Positions 8,707-19,000 are shown, numbered from the stretch's first letter. The stretch: 43,958 nucleotides of DNA from DASXMX01 sp036794395 (GCA_036794395.1 DAIRGS010000017.1:1-43958); one strand, 5' to 3'. Numbers and translations: made by a program. Notes: generated from the letters alone by a model not told the origin.

Positions 8707-8733
8707 TGACGCATCAGCGGGAATGGGCCGATT

Positions 8734-8778
8734 GGCAGCGAAAGTCGTCTGGCCCCGGGCCGGACGATTTTCGCTGCC
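8734..8778 (+). terminator. Hairpin after the calpain-like gene
   Basis: GGCAGCGAAA pairs with TTTCGCTGCC, with an inner TCGTC/GACGA stem around a GC-rich loop. It starts 28 bases after the stop of the protease gene and 45 bases before the next start, and is followed by TGCCTTGG. It is a likely terminator. Confidence 0.6.
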
Positions 8779-8822
8779 TGCCTTGGTACAATCCTCCACG
8801 GTTCAACTGAAAGGAACCAAAC

Positions 8823-9722
8823 ATGAACGCGCGTCGCACTTCAGGAATCAGTCGCAGGCGAATCCTTTCAAGCGTAGCCGGTGGGGCGGCTGCGTTAACG
8901 CTCGGCGGACAGGTCTTCGCCGACGCCGATCAAATCCCCGCCAACACCGCCAATGTCCCCGCTATTCATAATGGCCGGATCAAGCAGACGGTTTGCCGGT
9001 GGTGCTATGCCAAGATCCCGCTTGACGAACTCTGCTCCGCGGCGGCTCGATTCGGCTTCAAAGGCATCGATCTGGTCAAGCCCGACGAATTTGCAACGAT
9101 CAAAAAGTACAACCTCGTCGGTTCCATGGTCAGCAGCCACACCATTCCCAAGGGCCTCAATCGCAAGGAGAATTGGGAAGAGTGTCTGGGCCTGATCCGC
9201 AAGGGGATTGAAGCCGCCAGCGCCGAGGGGTGGCCTAATGTCATTTGCTTTTCCGGCAATCGGGCGGGCATGGATAACGATGAGGGGATGAAGAACTGTT
9301 CGGACGCACTCAAGCAAATCGTCGGCTTCGCGGAACAAAAGAAGGTCACGGTCTGCATGGAATTGCTGAACAGCAAAGTCAATCATCCTGATTACATGTG
9401 CGACCATAGCACCTGGGGCGTCGGCCTGGTGAAGAGGGTTGGGTCCGAGCGTTTCAAGCTCCTCTACGACATCTACCACATGCAGATCATGGAGGGCGAC
9501 GTCATCGCCACCATCAAAAAGCACAAGGACTCCTTTGCCCACTACCACACCGGCGGCGTGCCCGGCCGGCACGAGATTGATGAGACGCAGGAGTTGTATT
9601 ACCCAGCCGTGATTCGCGCAATCGTCGACACGGGTTACACCGGCTGGCTGGGTCAGGAATTCATCCCTGCCCGCGAACCCCTGGCATCGCTCGCGCAAGG
9701 TGGCCGCATCTGCGACGTATAA
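8823..9722 (+). CDS. Tat-exported hydroxypyruvate-isomerase-like TIM-barrel protein
   Basis: 299 residues, with AAAGGA before the ATG. The N-terminus has a twin-arginine leader (SRRRILSS at 10-17, hydrophobic stretch to about 32, cleavage near VFADA). The rest is an AP-endonuclease-2/xylose-isomerase-like TIM barrel closest to hydroxypyruvate isomerase. Candidate metal ligands are Glu180 (CMELLNSK), Asp216 and His219 (YDIYHMQ), His242 (HYHTGG) and Glu279 (GQEF). Such Tat-exported relatives are common in planctomycete sugar metabolism, but the true substrate cannot be told from sequence. The SGNH hydrolase gene starts 24 bases downstream, so the two probably form an operon acting on exported carbohydrates. 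Confidence 0.88.
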   Translation: MNARRTSGISRRRILSSVAGGAAALTLGGQVFADADQIPANTANVPAIHNGRIKQTVCRWCYAKIPLDELCSAAARFGFKGIDLVKPDEFATIKKYNLVGSMVSSHTIPKGLNRKENWEECLGLIRKGIEAASAEGWPNVICFSGNRAGMDNDEGMKNCSDALKQIVGFAEQKKVTVCMELLNSKVNHPDYMCDHSTWGVGLVKRVGSERFKLLYDIYHMQIMEGDVIATIKKHKDSFAHYHTGGVPGRHEIDETQELYYPAVIRAIVDTGYTGWLGQEFIPAREPLASLAQGGRICDV

Positions 9723-9746
9723 CTCTGAACCACAAAGACCATACTC

Positions 9747-10490
9747 ATGAGATACTTCGCGTCACTTACCCTGCTGTGTGCCCTCGTCGCGCCGCTGGAT
9801 GCACCTGCCGCCGATATGCCGGCTGACGTCCCGGCATTGAGGCTGAACGACCGCATCCTCTTTCAAGGCGATTCGATCACCGACATGAACCGCGGCCGCA
9901 CCGCTGACCCCAACCATATCCTCGGTCACAGCTACGTCTTCATCGTTGCCGCCAAGTGCGGGTCCACCTACCCGAACCGGAAGCTCACCTTCATTAATCG
10001 TGGCATCAGCGGCAATACCGTGGCCGACCTGACCAAGCGGTGGGAGCGCGACACCCTCGCACTCAAGCCCGATATTCTCAGTATCCTGATCGGCGTGAAT
10101 GACCTGGGTCACGGCGTATCAGCTGAGCAATATGAGGAGTCGTATGACCGATTGCTGGCTGATACGATGAAGGCACTTCCTAATGTTCGCCTGATTCTCG
10201 GCGAGCCGTTCGGCCTTCCCTCCGGCAAGCATAAGGACGACTGGGACCGCTACAGCCAGGAACTAGCCAAACGCCGGGCTATCGTCGAAAAGCTGGCGGC
10301 AAAGTACCACGCGCCGGTCGCGCATTATCAGAAAGTGTTTGACGAAGCCTGCGCCAAAGCCCCGGCTGACTATTGGATCTGGGATGGCGTGCATCCAACT
10401 TATAACGGGCACCAGCTCATGGCCGACGAATGGATGCGTGCCCTGAACGAGTTGCCGTCAGTCAAAGAGGCTGCGGTTCTTAAAAGATGA
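9747..10490 (+). CDS. Secreted SGNH/GDSL-family hydrolase
   Basis: 247 residues with a signal peptide (hydrophobic 5-18, cleavage near AAD at 21-23). All four SGNH blocks are present: block I GDSIT with nucleophile Ser43, block II RGISGN with Gly and Asn90, block III GVND with Asn118, and block V DGVHPT with Asp213 and His216. The family removes acyl groups, often acetyl groups from polysaccharides. It lies 24 bases after the TIM-barrel gene and shares its export to the envelope, which suggests a role in polysaccharide breakdown. The exact ester substrate is unknown. Confidence 0.9.
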   Translation: MRYFASLTLLCALVAPLDAPAADMPADVPALRLNDRILFQGDSITDMNRGRTADPNHILGHSYVFIVAAKCGSTYPNRKLTFINRGISGNTVADLTKRWERDTLALKPDILSILIGVNDLGHGVSAEQYEESYDRLLADTMKALPNVRLILGEPFGLPSGKHKDDWDRYSQELAKRRAIVEKLAAKYHAPVAHYQKVFDEACAKAPADYWIWDGVHPTYNGHQLMADEWMRALNELPSVKEAAVLKR

Positions 10491-10525
10491 TTGCTGGACG
10501 ACCGAACGCTTCGCGGTTCAAAATG

Positions 10526-10552
10526 CCGATCATCGGTTACCGTCGAACGGTA
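10526..10552. promoter_or_regulatory. Two adjacent short dyads upstream of the ABC operon
   Basis: CCGAT-C-ATCGG at 10526-10536 is followed directly by TACCGT-CGA-ACGGTA at 10538-10552, 24 bases before the ATPase start. Both are perfect. They may be an operator or a small hairpin. Function is inferred from position alone. Confidence 0.35.
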
Positions 10553-10575
10553 GGCGGGCTACTGCGGAGTGCGGT

Positions 10576-11322
10576 TTGATCGAAGTTGAACACCTTGCCA
10601 AATCCTATGAAGATCCCGATGGCGGCCTGGTCCATGCCGTGGTGGACGCCACGCTCAATTGCCAGGCTGGTGAGATCTACGGATTGCTTGGGCCAAACGG
10701 TGCGGGCAAAACGACCACGTTACGCTGCCTTGCCACCACGCTGACGCCCACCGGAGGCCAGGCGAGAATCGCGGGGCACGATCTGGTGGCCGAGCCCGAA
10801 GCGGTTCGCCAGAATATCGGATTCTTGTCTGCGGCAATCGGGCTCTATAGCCGGCTCACGCCCCGCGAGACGCTGAAATTCTTCGCGCAGTTGTACGGGA
10901 TGACTGGCGATCATCTGGAATCGCGCGTTGCGCATGTGCTGGATCTGTTTGAAATCAGTTCCTATGCCGATCGGCCGAACGACCGACTTTCCACCGGAAT
11001 GAAGCAGCGGGTGGGCCTAGCGCGGGCGGTGGTGCATGATCCGCCGGTGCTTATTCTCGATGAGCCTACCAGCGGGCTAGACCCGATTGTGAGCCGGACG
11101 GTTGAGCGTGCGGTCCAGTCGCTCGCCCAGGCGGGGAAGTGTGTTTTATTTTCGACCCATCTTCTGGATCAAGCGGAAGCCATATGTTCGCGCATTGGCG
11201 TGATCGGCCAGGGCCAAGTGCTCGCGCAGGGTACGGTGGCCGAACTTTGTGCGCGTACTGGCACTCAGAACCTTCGCGGCGCGTTCTTCGCCCTGGTGGG
11301 GGAGGACGAACATGAGGCTTAG
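10576..11322 (+). CDS. ABC transporter ATP-binding protein (NatA-like)
   Basis: 248 residues. The start is TTG at 10576, supported by GGAG at 10566 and by the alignment of the first residues (IEVEHLAKSY) with the family start. Walker A is GPNGAGKTT at 39-47, the Q-loop region precedes about 80, the signature is LSTGMKQR at 138-145, Walker B is LILDEP at 159-164, and the switch His lies in STHLLDQAEA. The closest types are the NatA/ABC-2 exporters of sodium or antibiotics. The last 11 bases overlap the permease gene, so the two are translationally coupled. It probably forms a homodimer with the next protein. Confidence 0.93.
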   Translation: MIEVEHLAKSYEDPDGGLVHAVVDATLNCQAGEIYGLLGPNGAGKTTTLRCLATTLTPTGGQARIAGHDLVAEPEAVRQNIGFLSAAIGLYSRLTPRETLKFFAQLYGMTGDHLESRVAHVLDLFEISSYADRPNDRLSTGMKQRVGLARAVVHDPPVLILDEPTSGLDPIVSRTVERAVQSLAQAGKCVLFSTHLLDQAEAICSRIGVIGQGQVLAQGTVAELCARTGTQNLRGAFFALVGEDEHEA

Positions 11323-13399
11323 CATCATCCGGGTCGTGTTCCTCAAGGAACTCCGGGAGATGCTGCGCGATCGGCGCAGCCTGCTGGTGATGATTGGGCT
11401 GCCGCTGGTTTTGTACCCTTTGCTGGCAATCGGCATTTCGGTCATGGCGCAGGGGAAAAAGAAGGAGCTAACAGAGCGAGTCGGCAAGGTGGTGCTCAAT
11501 GATCCCTCGTCGGCACCATACCTGCGCGGCCTGCTGGCCGATCCGCTGAACGGCCTGGAGCTGGCGCCGCCGCAAAGCCCGGCTGAGGTGCAACGATCGC
11601 TCTCTGACGGTGAAATTGACGCCGCGATCGAGGTGCCGCCCAGAATGGAGCAACGGGCTCGAGATGGCAATAGAGTTCAGGTGACGGTGTTGTTTGATCG
11701 AAGCCGGACCACCGCCGATTTCGTAGAACGTAAGATTCGCAAGGTCATCGAGAACTATCAACGCTGGTTGACGGAGCAAAGACTTGCCGAGCGCAACGTG
11801 CCTGTGTCGGTGCTCGCTCCGGTTGAATTAACGACGGATGATGTAGCGGATCCAGCGCAGCGGTTCGGCCATCAATTGGCGCAGATCTTACCCGTGCTTT
11901 TGCTGATGACGGGCATGCTGGGTGCGCTTTTCCCGGCTCTTAATGCCACCACGACCGAACGCGAGCTGGGTACGATGGAATCGCTCCTGCTTACACCCGC
12001 CAAGCGGTTTGAGCTTCTGGCGGCCAAGGGGTTGCTCGTACTTTTGTGTGCGCTGCTGACGGCCGGGCTGAATATGCTGAGCATGTCGCTCACGCTGCTT
12101 CGAGCATTGACACTGGTGAGCGACCATCCGCTGAACCTGAGTATTTCCAAGGAACTGCTGGCGCTGTCGTACCTGGCTGCGGTGCCGGCCCTGATTTTCT
12201 TTAGCGCCGTTGTGCTGATCGTCGGATTGGTTGCGCGCAATTTTCGCGAAGCCAACTCTTTTGCAACGCCGGTCATGCTAATCCCGCTGACTGCATTTGC
12301 CATCGGAATGATGGAGCCAAAGCCCACGCCCGCGCTGTTGATCACGCCCGTGGCCAGCACGACGATTGTGATCCGCGAAGTGCTGACTGGCCGTGCGACC
12401 ACGGCACAGTTCCTTCTGGCGTTTGTTTCTTCCTGCTTATATTCCGGGATCATCCTGAGCCTGGCGGGGCGGCTGTTCAGCAGCGAGCAATTGGTGAACC
12501 CGGCCTGGGAGCCGGTATCGTTGAAGGTATTTCGACGGAGCAGTCGGAGCGGTCCGAAGCGCCCGCCCGCAGTCGACGCGGCGATGATTTTGTTCTGTGC
12601 CGTGCTGTTGCTGTTGTTCTATGTCAGCCCGAGCTTCCTGAAGCATGGACTGATGGCCGAGGTGTTTGGAAATGAAATCCTGCTCATCCTTGCCCCGACC
12701 CTGCTGTTCGCATGGGGGTTGAATTGGAGCCCCAGGGAAACATTCAGTTTCAGACCGGTACCATTGCCCATACTTGTAGCTGCGGCGTTACTGGGGATGG
12801 GGTTGTCAACATGGGCCCCGCTGTTGCAACAATTGCAGAATCACTACTGGCCGCCGGATCCTGAATCGGCAAGCGATTCGATGAATATGTTCGTTACGGC
12901 GCTTCAGACGTTTCCAGTGTTCAAGGTGGTGGCGATTGGGGTGCTCGCGGGTTTCTGCGAGGAAATGCTGTTTCGCGGGCCACTTCAGGCCGCCATGATG
13001 CGCCGCATCCCGGTTTGGGCGACAATTGTCTTTGTGGCCCTCCTTTTTGCGGGCATTCATCTGGACATTCACGGCTTCCCGCTCAGGACGATCTTGGGCA
13101 TCCTCCTGGGCTGGATTGTGTGGCGAACGGGTTCGATTTTCCCCGCAATGATCGCGCACGGCCTTTTCGATACCACGCAGCTTGCGTTGGCGGCCTATCA
13201 GATCCATCACGGAGGCGTGAGCACGGAACTGACGACTCTGGATTATTGGGCATTGGCGATCGGAGCGGTATTTATCCTTGGCGCGGCAGTCATTTGGCGA
13301 ATGTACCGCTCGCCCCTCGTAAGTCATTCCAAATTCCTTGCAAGCCGGTTTGAGGTTATTCCGCTTGCCAAGGGGTCAGCCGAGACACCACCCATCTAG
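11312..13399 (+). CDS. ABC-2 permease fused to CPBP intramembrane protease
   Basis: 695 residues from ATG 11312 with GGGGAGGA ahead. Residues about 1-420 are an ABC-2/NatB permease: one helix near 22-42, a large extracellular loop, then a block of about five helices (about 190-400). Residues about 440-665 are a CPBP (CAAX-type) membrane protease domain: EExxxR at Glu550, Glu551 and Arg555; His583 in FAGIH; and His616 and Asp620 in AHGLFD. The protease core therefore looks intact. NatB-CPBP fusions are known in planctomycetes. The neighbour ATPase suggests an exporter; the protease may process or protect against the exported substrate, which is inference. Confidence 0.9.
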   Translation: MRLSIIRVVFLKELREMLRDRRSLLVMIGLPLVLYPLLAIGISVMAQGKKKELTERVGKVVLNDPSSAPYLRGLLADPLNGLELAPPQSPAEVQRSLSDGEIDAAIEVPPRMEQRARDGNRVQVTVLFDRSRTTADFVERKIRKVIENYQRWLTEQRLAERNVPVSVLAPVELTTDDVADPAQRFGHQLAQILPVLLLMTGMLGALFPALNATTTERELGTMESLLLTPAKRFELLAAKGLLVLLCALLTAGLNMLSMSLTLLRALTLVSDHPLNLSISKELLALSYLAAVPALIFFSAVVLIVGLVARNFREANSFATPVMLIPLTAFAIGMMEPKPTPALLITPVASTTIVIREVLTGRATTAQFLLAFVSSCLYSGIILSLAGRLFSSEQLVNPAWEPVSLKVFRRSSRSGPKRPPAVDAAMILFCAVLLLLFYVSPSFLKHGLMAEVFGNEILLILAPTLLFAWGLNWSPRETFSFRPVPLPILVAAALLGMGLSTWAPLLQQLQNHYWPPDPESASDSMNMFVTALQTFPVFKVVAIGVLAGFCEEMLFRGPLQAAMMRRIPVWATIVFVALLFAGIHLDIHGFPLRTILGILLGWIVWRTGSIFPAMIAHGLFDTTQLALAAYQIHHGGVSTELTTLDYWALAIGAVFILGAAVIWRMYRSPLVSHSKFLASRFEVIPLAKGSAETPPI

Positions 13400-13557
13400 A
13401 TTTCAATAAATTTTTAGATTTTTGCGCGGTAATTCCTGCCAAATCAGGGGGTTAACGGCGTTATTTTCGGACGTTGCCCGAAGTTGCCGCTTGAAGACCC
13501 AGTTGCCGATCTAAACCTCCGGAAAGCACCTATTGTCTTGGCCGATCACCTTGTTGT

Positions 13558-13568
13558 ACCGTAACGGT
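13558..13568. promoter_or_regulatory. 11-bp dyad ACCGT-A-ACGGT in the gap before the dehydrogenase
   Basis: It is the only clear structure seen in the 287-base gap 13400-13686, whose first part is A+T-rich. It resembles the dyad TACCGT-CGA-ACGGTA before the ABC operon, but spacing differs. No convincing -35/-10 pair was found. Confidence 0.25.
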
Positions 13569-13686
13569 GTCAGACCTCTCGTGGGTGCGATGAGATCTAC
13601 ACTGAGGCAATAAATTCAGCCGAGACCCGGCTTTAGCCGCCCCAGATGCGTGCCGATATCGCTATGGTCCGGAGTGGAGTGCTGCG

Positions 13687-15528
13687 TTGCTTCTCAAGAG
13701 CGAAGAAATGCATAGTGGTCAGACCAACGATTTGACGGTCTCGCACCGGAGAATCAGCTTCCAGCTTGCGCTGGTCGTTTTGCTTCTGGTCGTGGGGCTT
13801 ACCTGGCTGGCGCGCGGTAGCGGGGTCAAGAGTTGGGTCCTTAACGGTTTCAGGCCTCACGCGGCCGACTCGCACATTACCGCTGTCCAATCTTTATCTG
13901 AGCGCGTTCGGCTTGATTCCGATCCGATGGTTCAGTTCGAGCGGATCGCGCTGCCGACCGCGTCGGGCGCGACCTTCACGTGCGTTCGCATTGGTCCCGA
14001 CGGCAAGCTATATGCGAGTTCAATTGATGGCCGTCTGTTCCGATTCAATGTGAATGGGGATGGCACGCTTGCCACGCCGGAGATATTCCTTTCGCTGCAA
14101 AAAGCCAATCATGGCCCAAGATTGCTGACGGGTTTCAGCTTCGATCCGGCATCAACTGCCGATAATCTGATTCTTTGGGCCTCCAGCGGCCATTTTGCCT
14201 TTGCCGATGTCCCCGACTGGACCGGAAAGATCACACGAATCAGCGGAGCGGATCTCTCGGTTGTTCAGGATGCCGTCGTTGGCCTTCCGCGCTCCATCCG
14301 CGATCATTTGACCAATCAACCCAAGTTTGGGCCCGATGGGGCGCTGTACATTCCCCAGGGAAGTAACAGCGCGTATGGCGCGCCGGACTCGGGTTGGGGA
14401 AACCGTCCCGAGCGGCTTCTGAGCGGAACGATCCTTCGTCTCGACACGTCACGCATCACCCCTGGCGAGCCGCTCGATGTAAAGACATTGGACGGCGGTG
14501 GAACATACGACCCATTTGCTACCGATGCGCCGCTGACGATCTATGCCTGCGGGATTCGCAACGCCTGGTCGCTCGTGTGGACATCCGATGGCCGGCTCTA
14601 TGTTCCTACCAATGGCTCAAGCGCCGGCGGCAACTCGCCCGCCGGCGGAAATGTTCCCGGTCTGAACAACATTCCGCTCGATGAGGATGACTGGCTTTTC
14701 CGCGTTAGTCCAGGCCGCTTCTATGGCCATCCCAATCCGCAGCAGGGCCATTACGTCCTAAACGGCGGCAATCCGGGTGGCGCTCACGGGCCGGCGACGA
14801 TCACGCTTTATCCTCCTGGTACCAAACCCGATCCCGACTGGACGCCCGCGGTCTACGACTTTGGTCCCCATGTCTCGGCCAATGGCGTTGTCGAGTATAT
14901 CGGCAATGCATTTGATGGACGGCTCAACCACCTGCTGGTGGTGTGCCGGTTTAATGCCGGCTCCGATCTGGTCAGCGTTTTCCCTGATCAAAATGGCGAG
15001 TATACGTCGGCCCGAAGCATTGCAGGGACTGAGCAACTCAATCAACCGCTGGATGTGACGGAAGATATTCGTTCGGGTAATCTGTACGTCGCCGAGTACG
15101 GCGCCAAGTGCATTACGCTGTTGCGGCCCTTGTCCGCGGCGCGCATCTCGCAATCCATTACCCGCGCTTCGTTTCACGGCACAATCCAGAGCGGCAGAGT
15201 TGAGGGCGGGCGCCAGCTGTTTAACTCGAGCTGCATTGCATGCCACGGCGTGCGCGGGCAGGGCATACCGAACCTGGGCGCCAATCTTCAGCAGAGCAAG
15301 TTCATCGCCGAGACCCCTGATGTGCCGCTGGTGACGTTCCTGAAAACGGGGCGGATGCCGGGCGATTCGCGATCGATCCTCAACCTCACCATGCCCCCGC
15401 GCGGTGGAAACCCTTCGCTGGATGACACCGCACTGGGCGACATCGTTGCATACCTTCGGGTTCTTCAGACCGAAGTTCGCACGGCGATGATACCCACGAC
15501 GCAGCCCGTGGCGGCGACGCGCGACTGA
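13687..15528 (+). CDS. Sorbosone-dehydrogenase-like beta-propeller with cytochrome c domain
   Basis: 613 residues from TTG 13687, which has GGAG at 13676; ATG 13708 with a weaker site gives 606 residues. An N-terminal membrane anchor spans about 27-43. Residues about 75-480 form a glucose/sorbosone dehydrogenase (PQQ-dependent soluble GDH type) six-blade propeller, with segments such as CVRIGPDGKLY, PKFGPDGALYIPQG and GIRNAWSL. Residues about 500-600 are a class I cytochrome c: CIACH with Cys516, Cys519 and His520, and Met569 (MPPRGG) as probable distal ligand. It would oxidise a sugar or alcohol outside the membrane and pass electrons to its own haem. Whether PQQ is bound is not shown. The C-terminus ends in a TTQP-rich tail. 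Confidence 0.85.
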   Translation: MLLKSEEMHSGQTNDLTVSHRRISFQLALVVLLLVVGLTWLARGSGVKSWVLNGFRPHAADSHITAVQSLSERVRLDSDPMVQFERIALPTASGATFTCVRIGPDGKLYASSIDGRLFRFNVNGDGTLATPEIFLSLQKANHGPRLLTGFSFDPASTADNLILWASSGHFAFADVPDWTGKITRISGADLSVVQDAVVGLPRSIRDHLTNQPKFGPDGALYIPQGSNSAYGAPDSGWGNRPERLLSGTILRLDTSRITPGEPLDVKTLDGGGTYDPFATDAPLTIYACGIRNAWSLVWTSDGRLYVPTNGSSAGGNSPAGGNVPGLNNIPLDEDDWLFRVSPGRFYGHPNPQQGHYVLNGGNPGGAHGPATITLYPPGTKPDPDWTPAVYDFGPHVSANGVVEYIGNAFDGRLNHLLVVCRFNAGSDLVSVFPDQNGEYTSARSIAGTEQLNQPLDVTEDIRSGNLYVAEYGAKCITLLRPLSAARISQSITRASFHGTIQSGRVEGGRQLFNSSCIACHGVRGQGIPNLGANLQQSKFIAETPDVPLVTFLKTGRMPGDSRSILNLTMPPRGGNPSLDDTALGDIVAYLRVLQTEVRTAMIPTTQPVAATRD

Positions 15529-16061
15529 TCCCGCTCAATTTCCCCTGGTTTGATTACGGCACCGGCAAAATGTGCGGCCACCCGGGCTGGACGCGCAGCC
15601 AAGTCGCCAACACTGCGAACTTTGGCAAGAGCATCCACCACACCGGCTGGCTGCACTCGGGAATAGGTCCCGCCATATCCACCGCCAACGCGTTCTTCTG
15701 CTCCCGTGCTATTCAATTCTCAGCCCGGAAAATTCATGGATCACCACGGAGGGCACGGAGAAATGCGGAGAAAATCCGTCTGTAAGCGGCGCAACCTGCG
15801 GCTCATAACGGTGACGGGAATTCATCCGCAACTACATTCGTGCCTTGGTCTTCTCCGTGTCCTCCGTGCCTCCGTGGTGAATAATTCGGGTTAGGTGGTG
15901 AGTGGCGATTTCGTGGGGAAATTGGCCCGTCCGATAATAAACGACACGCGTGTTTATGACGTTGCAACCTGTCAAGCACATAATTTTTCCGGGGGTATAT
16001 TTCACTCGCCAGTCAAAAGGGAGTCGCGGTTTCTGGATCGGGATCTACGGAGAAGATATCC
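15529..16061. other. 533-base gap with no convincing gene
   Basis: 15529-15740 holds an open stretch (SQVANTANFGKSIHHTGW-like) with no start signal, no recognised domain and no good codon pattern, so I left it out. 15741-15880 is an inverted-repeat element. 15881-16061 contains the perfect palindrome ACACGCGTGT (15944-15953) and an A+T-rich stretch that may hold the promoter of the next gene, though no clear -35/-10 pair is visible. Confidence 0.6.
15741..15880. repeat. Inverted repeat of the CACCACGGAGG type
   Basis: The left arm at 15741-15772 (TCACCACGGAGGGCACGGAG and onward) pairs with the right arm at 15850-15880, which on the minus strand reads TTCACCACGGAGGCACGGAG. Repeats of the motif CACGGAG inside each arm add short direct repeats. 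About 80 unrelated bases separate the arms. It resembles dispersed intergenic palindromes common in large bacterial genomes. Confidence 0.7.
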
Positions 16062-19000
16062 ATGTTGTTGAATGCCCCTGCCAGCCGGATGGGTCGTGCT
16101 GTTTCCGCCGTCATCGAAACGCTTGAGGGCCGGACACTGATGTCCGCCGCCACGATTGTGGCGGGCAGTTCATTGCTTGTGTTCAACTCTGTCGCTGCCG
16201 GCAACGCGGGGGCCGCCGCGAGCAATACGGTTAATCTCACGATCACGGACACCGGCGATGCGTCGCTCGCGTTCCCCCTCGCGGGCGTAAGCATCATCAA
16301 CGATCCTGCCGCTGCCACGGCCGACGCCTCAGCCTTCAACCTCGTCTCGACGATCCCTTCGGGAATCGCCCCCGGCGCATCGGCCACCCTGAGCTTCCAA
16401 TACACCGCCTCTCACGTAGGCACTCAGTCCGCCCTGCTCCAGATCCTCAGCAACGACCCGGCCACCCCGACGCTCACCATCCCGCTTCATGCGATCGGAA
16501 CCCCCGGCACAGGAGGGGGAAACGAGCCTTCGCTGGCCGCGATTCTTCGCGAATTTAACATCCCCACAATCGTCGGCGATGGCGTGAATGACGCCAACGC
16601 GTTCTCCAGCACTTACTACCCGGCAACGCCTGATGGTTCGTCTCAGGAAGTGCCGATGCAAAGGCTTATGAAAGCCGGCGACGGACCTGTCACGATTACG
16701 CTTTTGGCCTCTTTTGCGGTTTCCAATAATCCCGCGTCGCGCTTTGGATATTACATCCCCGGCGATCGAACTGACCGCACGGAATTGTTCTCCATCAACC
16801 AGGCCGACAGCCAGACCGTCAACCCGACCGCAAACGGCGCCACCACCTTCGATCCAGGCCCTGGCAGCTTCGGTCTGTATGCCAACTTTCCCACCTTCAC
16901 CGACAACGGCCAGCAGCGCATTGCCTTTAGCGAAGACACATTGAACTCCTGGGATGCCAGCGTTCCCCGGAAGATTCGATTCTTCCCATTGCAGAACGCA
17001 GATGGCTCCATTGTTCCCAATGCCTTCATCTTCACCGCCGAAGACAACAACATTCCCTTTGGCAATATTCAGCCCTATGACTCCAACGACATCGTTGGCA
17101 TTATCCGCAATGTTAAAGCCGCGCCCCTGGGCGGCGTCCTGGGTCTGGAAAATCTGACGGGTACTCCCTCGACCACTCAGATGGTCTTCAACCGCATTCA
17201 GAACCTGAACACCGACAACCCCGCGGGCTTTGTCGACTCGGTTCATGACACCAACGTCTTGCGCATTCGCAATACCGGAAACCAGCCTTTGACCATCAAC
17301 TCGATGTGGTTGTCTGACTCGGCCAACTGGACGATCACCAATGCCCCCGCGCCCGGCACCACCATTGCCGTCGGCGGCACGCTTGATCTTACGATCAAGT
17401 TCATCGCCCAGACTGTTCCGGCTGTCCCATACAACGAAATTAACGACTGGGGCACGGGCAATGGACTTCTGCCAGAGCAAGCCGGCGGCGTATGGAAGGG
17501 CACACTGACCATCATTAGCAACGATCCGGTCACCTCCACTCGCGTTGTGAACCTGGCCGGTTACTGGCAGAACACCAGCGAGAACGAAAACGAGCCGAGC
17601 CTTCAGACGATTACGAACCTCATCTACGGCTACGGCACGAACATCAACAACACCCTTCGGTATCAGTTGCCCAATGCCGACCCGATTCCGCTTTATTATG
17701 GAGAAGATGTTACCTCGGCGTTCTGGAACATTGCCGACCCGACTCTCCCCGCGACTGTTACCCAGCTTGCCAGCTACCATAACCAGTTCGACCACAGCAC
17801 CTGGGACCCCGCCAAGACCCTTATTGGCTGGTACGCACAGGGCAGCTCAAACATCAACTGGCTCTTCCAGGACCAGGCCGGGTGGGCTCAGAGCCTCTTG
17901 CCGACCATCAACGGATCGAATACCAAAATTGCCTCTGCGTCTTTCACCGCGACCGGCACTTTCGGCTGGAACATCGATGGCGAAAACAGCCTGAATAGCG
18001 CCAACACCGTGGACATCAACACGTTTGGCCGTTCCGGTCATGCCGTCCGCGTTTATCCGGCTCGCGATGGCGCGGGCAACATCATTCCGAACACGTTCAT
18101 CATGACGATGGACTACCAGAACGGCAGCTTCGACAACAGCGACTTCCAGGACAACGTCTACCTGATCACCAATATCCACCCGGCCACCCAAGCGCCCTCA
18201 GTCATCGATCTTCAGGGAGTTAACACCAACGGGGGTGTGACGCTTCAATGGGCCGGCGTGAGCGACGCGACTTTGAAGGGCTACAACGTTTACCGCGCCT
18301 ATTCGCCCAGCGGCCCCTGGACGAAACTCAATGCCAACGCCTTCGGCGCGACCTCCTTTACGGATGGAGCGCCCGGCAGCGGGGCAGTTTACTACCATGT
18401 CGCCGCGCTGGATGCCGCGGGCGAATCGTATAGCACCAACGTATCCGTGCAGGTGGCTGCGGCCCCGGTGGTTAACGATGTGCTGACGAGCCTCGACATC
18501 AACGCCACACCTGCCGGTGCAACGACCGTCGTTAAGGCCGGGCAGGACTATAACATCACCGGTGGCGGTGGCGACATCGCCGGCAGCAACGCCGACGGCT
18601 TCCGCTGGGCTTACGAACAGGTTACCGGCGACTTCGATGTGCAGGTGCAGGTCAATTCGCTTTCGAACGTTCAATCCGGCACTCGCGCCGGCCTGATGAT
18701 TCGTACCGGCAATGATGCCGGGGCGCAGATGGTGTTTGTGGGCTCAACCGCCTCGGATGGATATCGCTTTAACTATCGCACCACCGCCAATGCAGTTGGC
18801 ACTTACGTCAAATACGGGTCGGTCAGCTACCCCAATGCGTGGGTGCGCCTGACCCGCCAGGGCAATGTCTTTACCGGCTACTACAGCACCGACGGCGTTA
18901 CCTGGACCAAGATGCAGTCCTTGACGATGACTCTTCCCAACGCGATTGACCTCGGTTTGGCGGTGTGTAGCCATACGAATAGCCAGACCGCCACCGCGAC

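Noticed and set aside
15529..15740. Small open frame after the cytochrome-fused dehydrogenase
   Set aside because: No start signal, no family, and it runs into a palindromic repeat.
16329..17795. 488-codon minus-strand open frame inside the large surface-protein gene
   Set aside because: It is a high-G+C shadow of a plus-strand gene with clear domains; the translated product has no recognisable motif.
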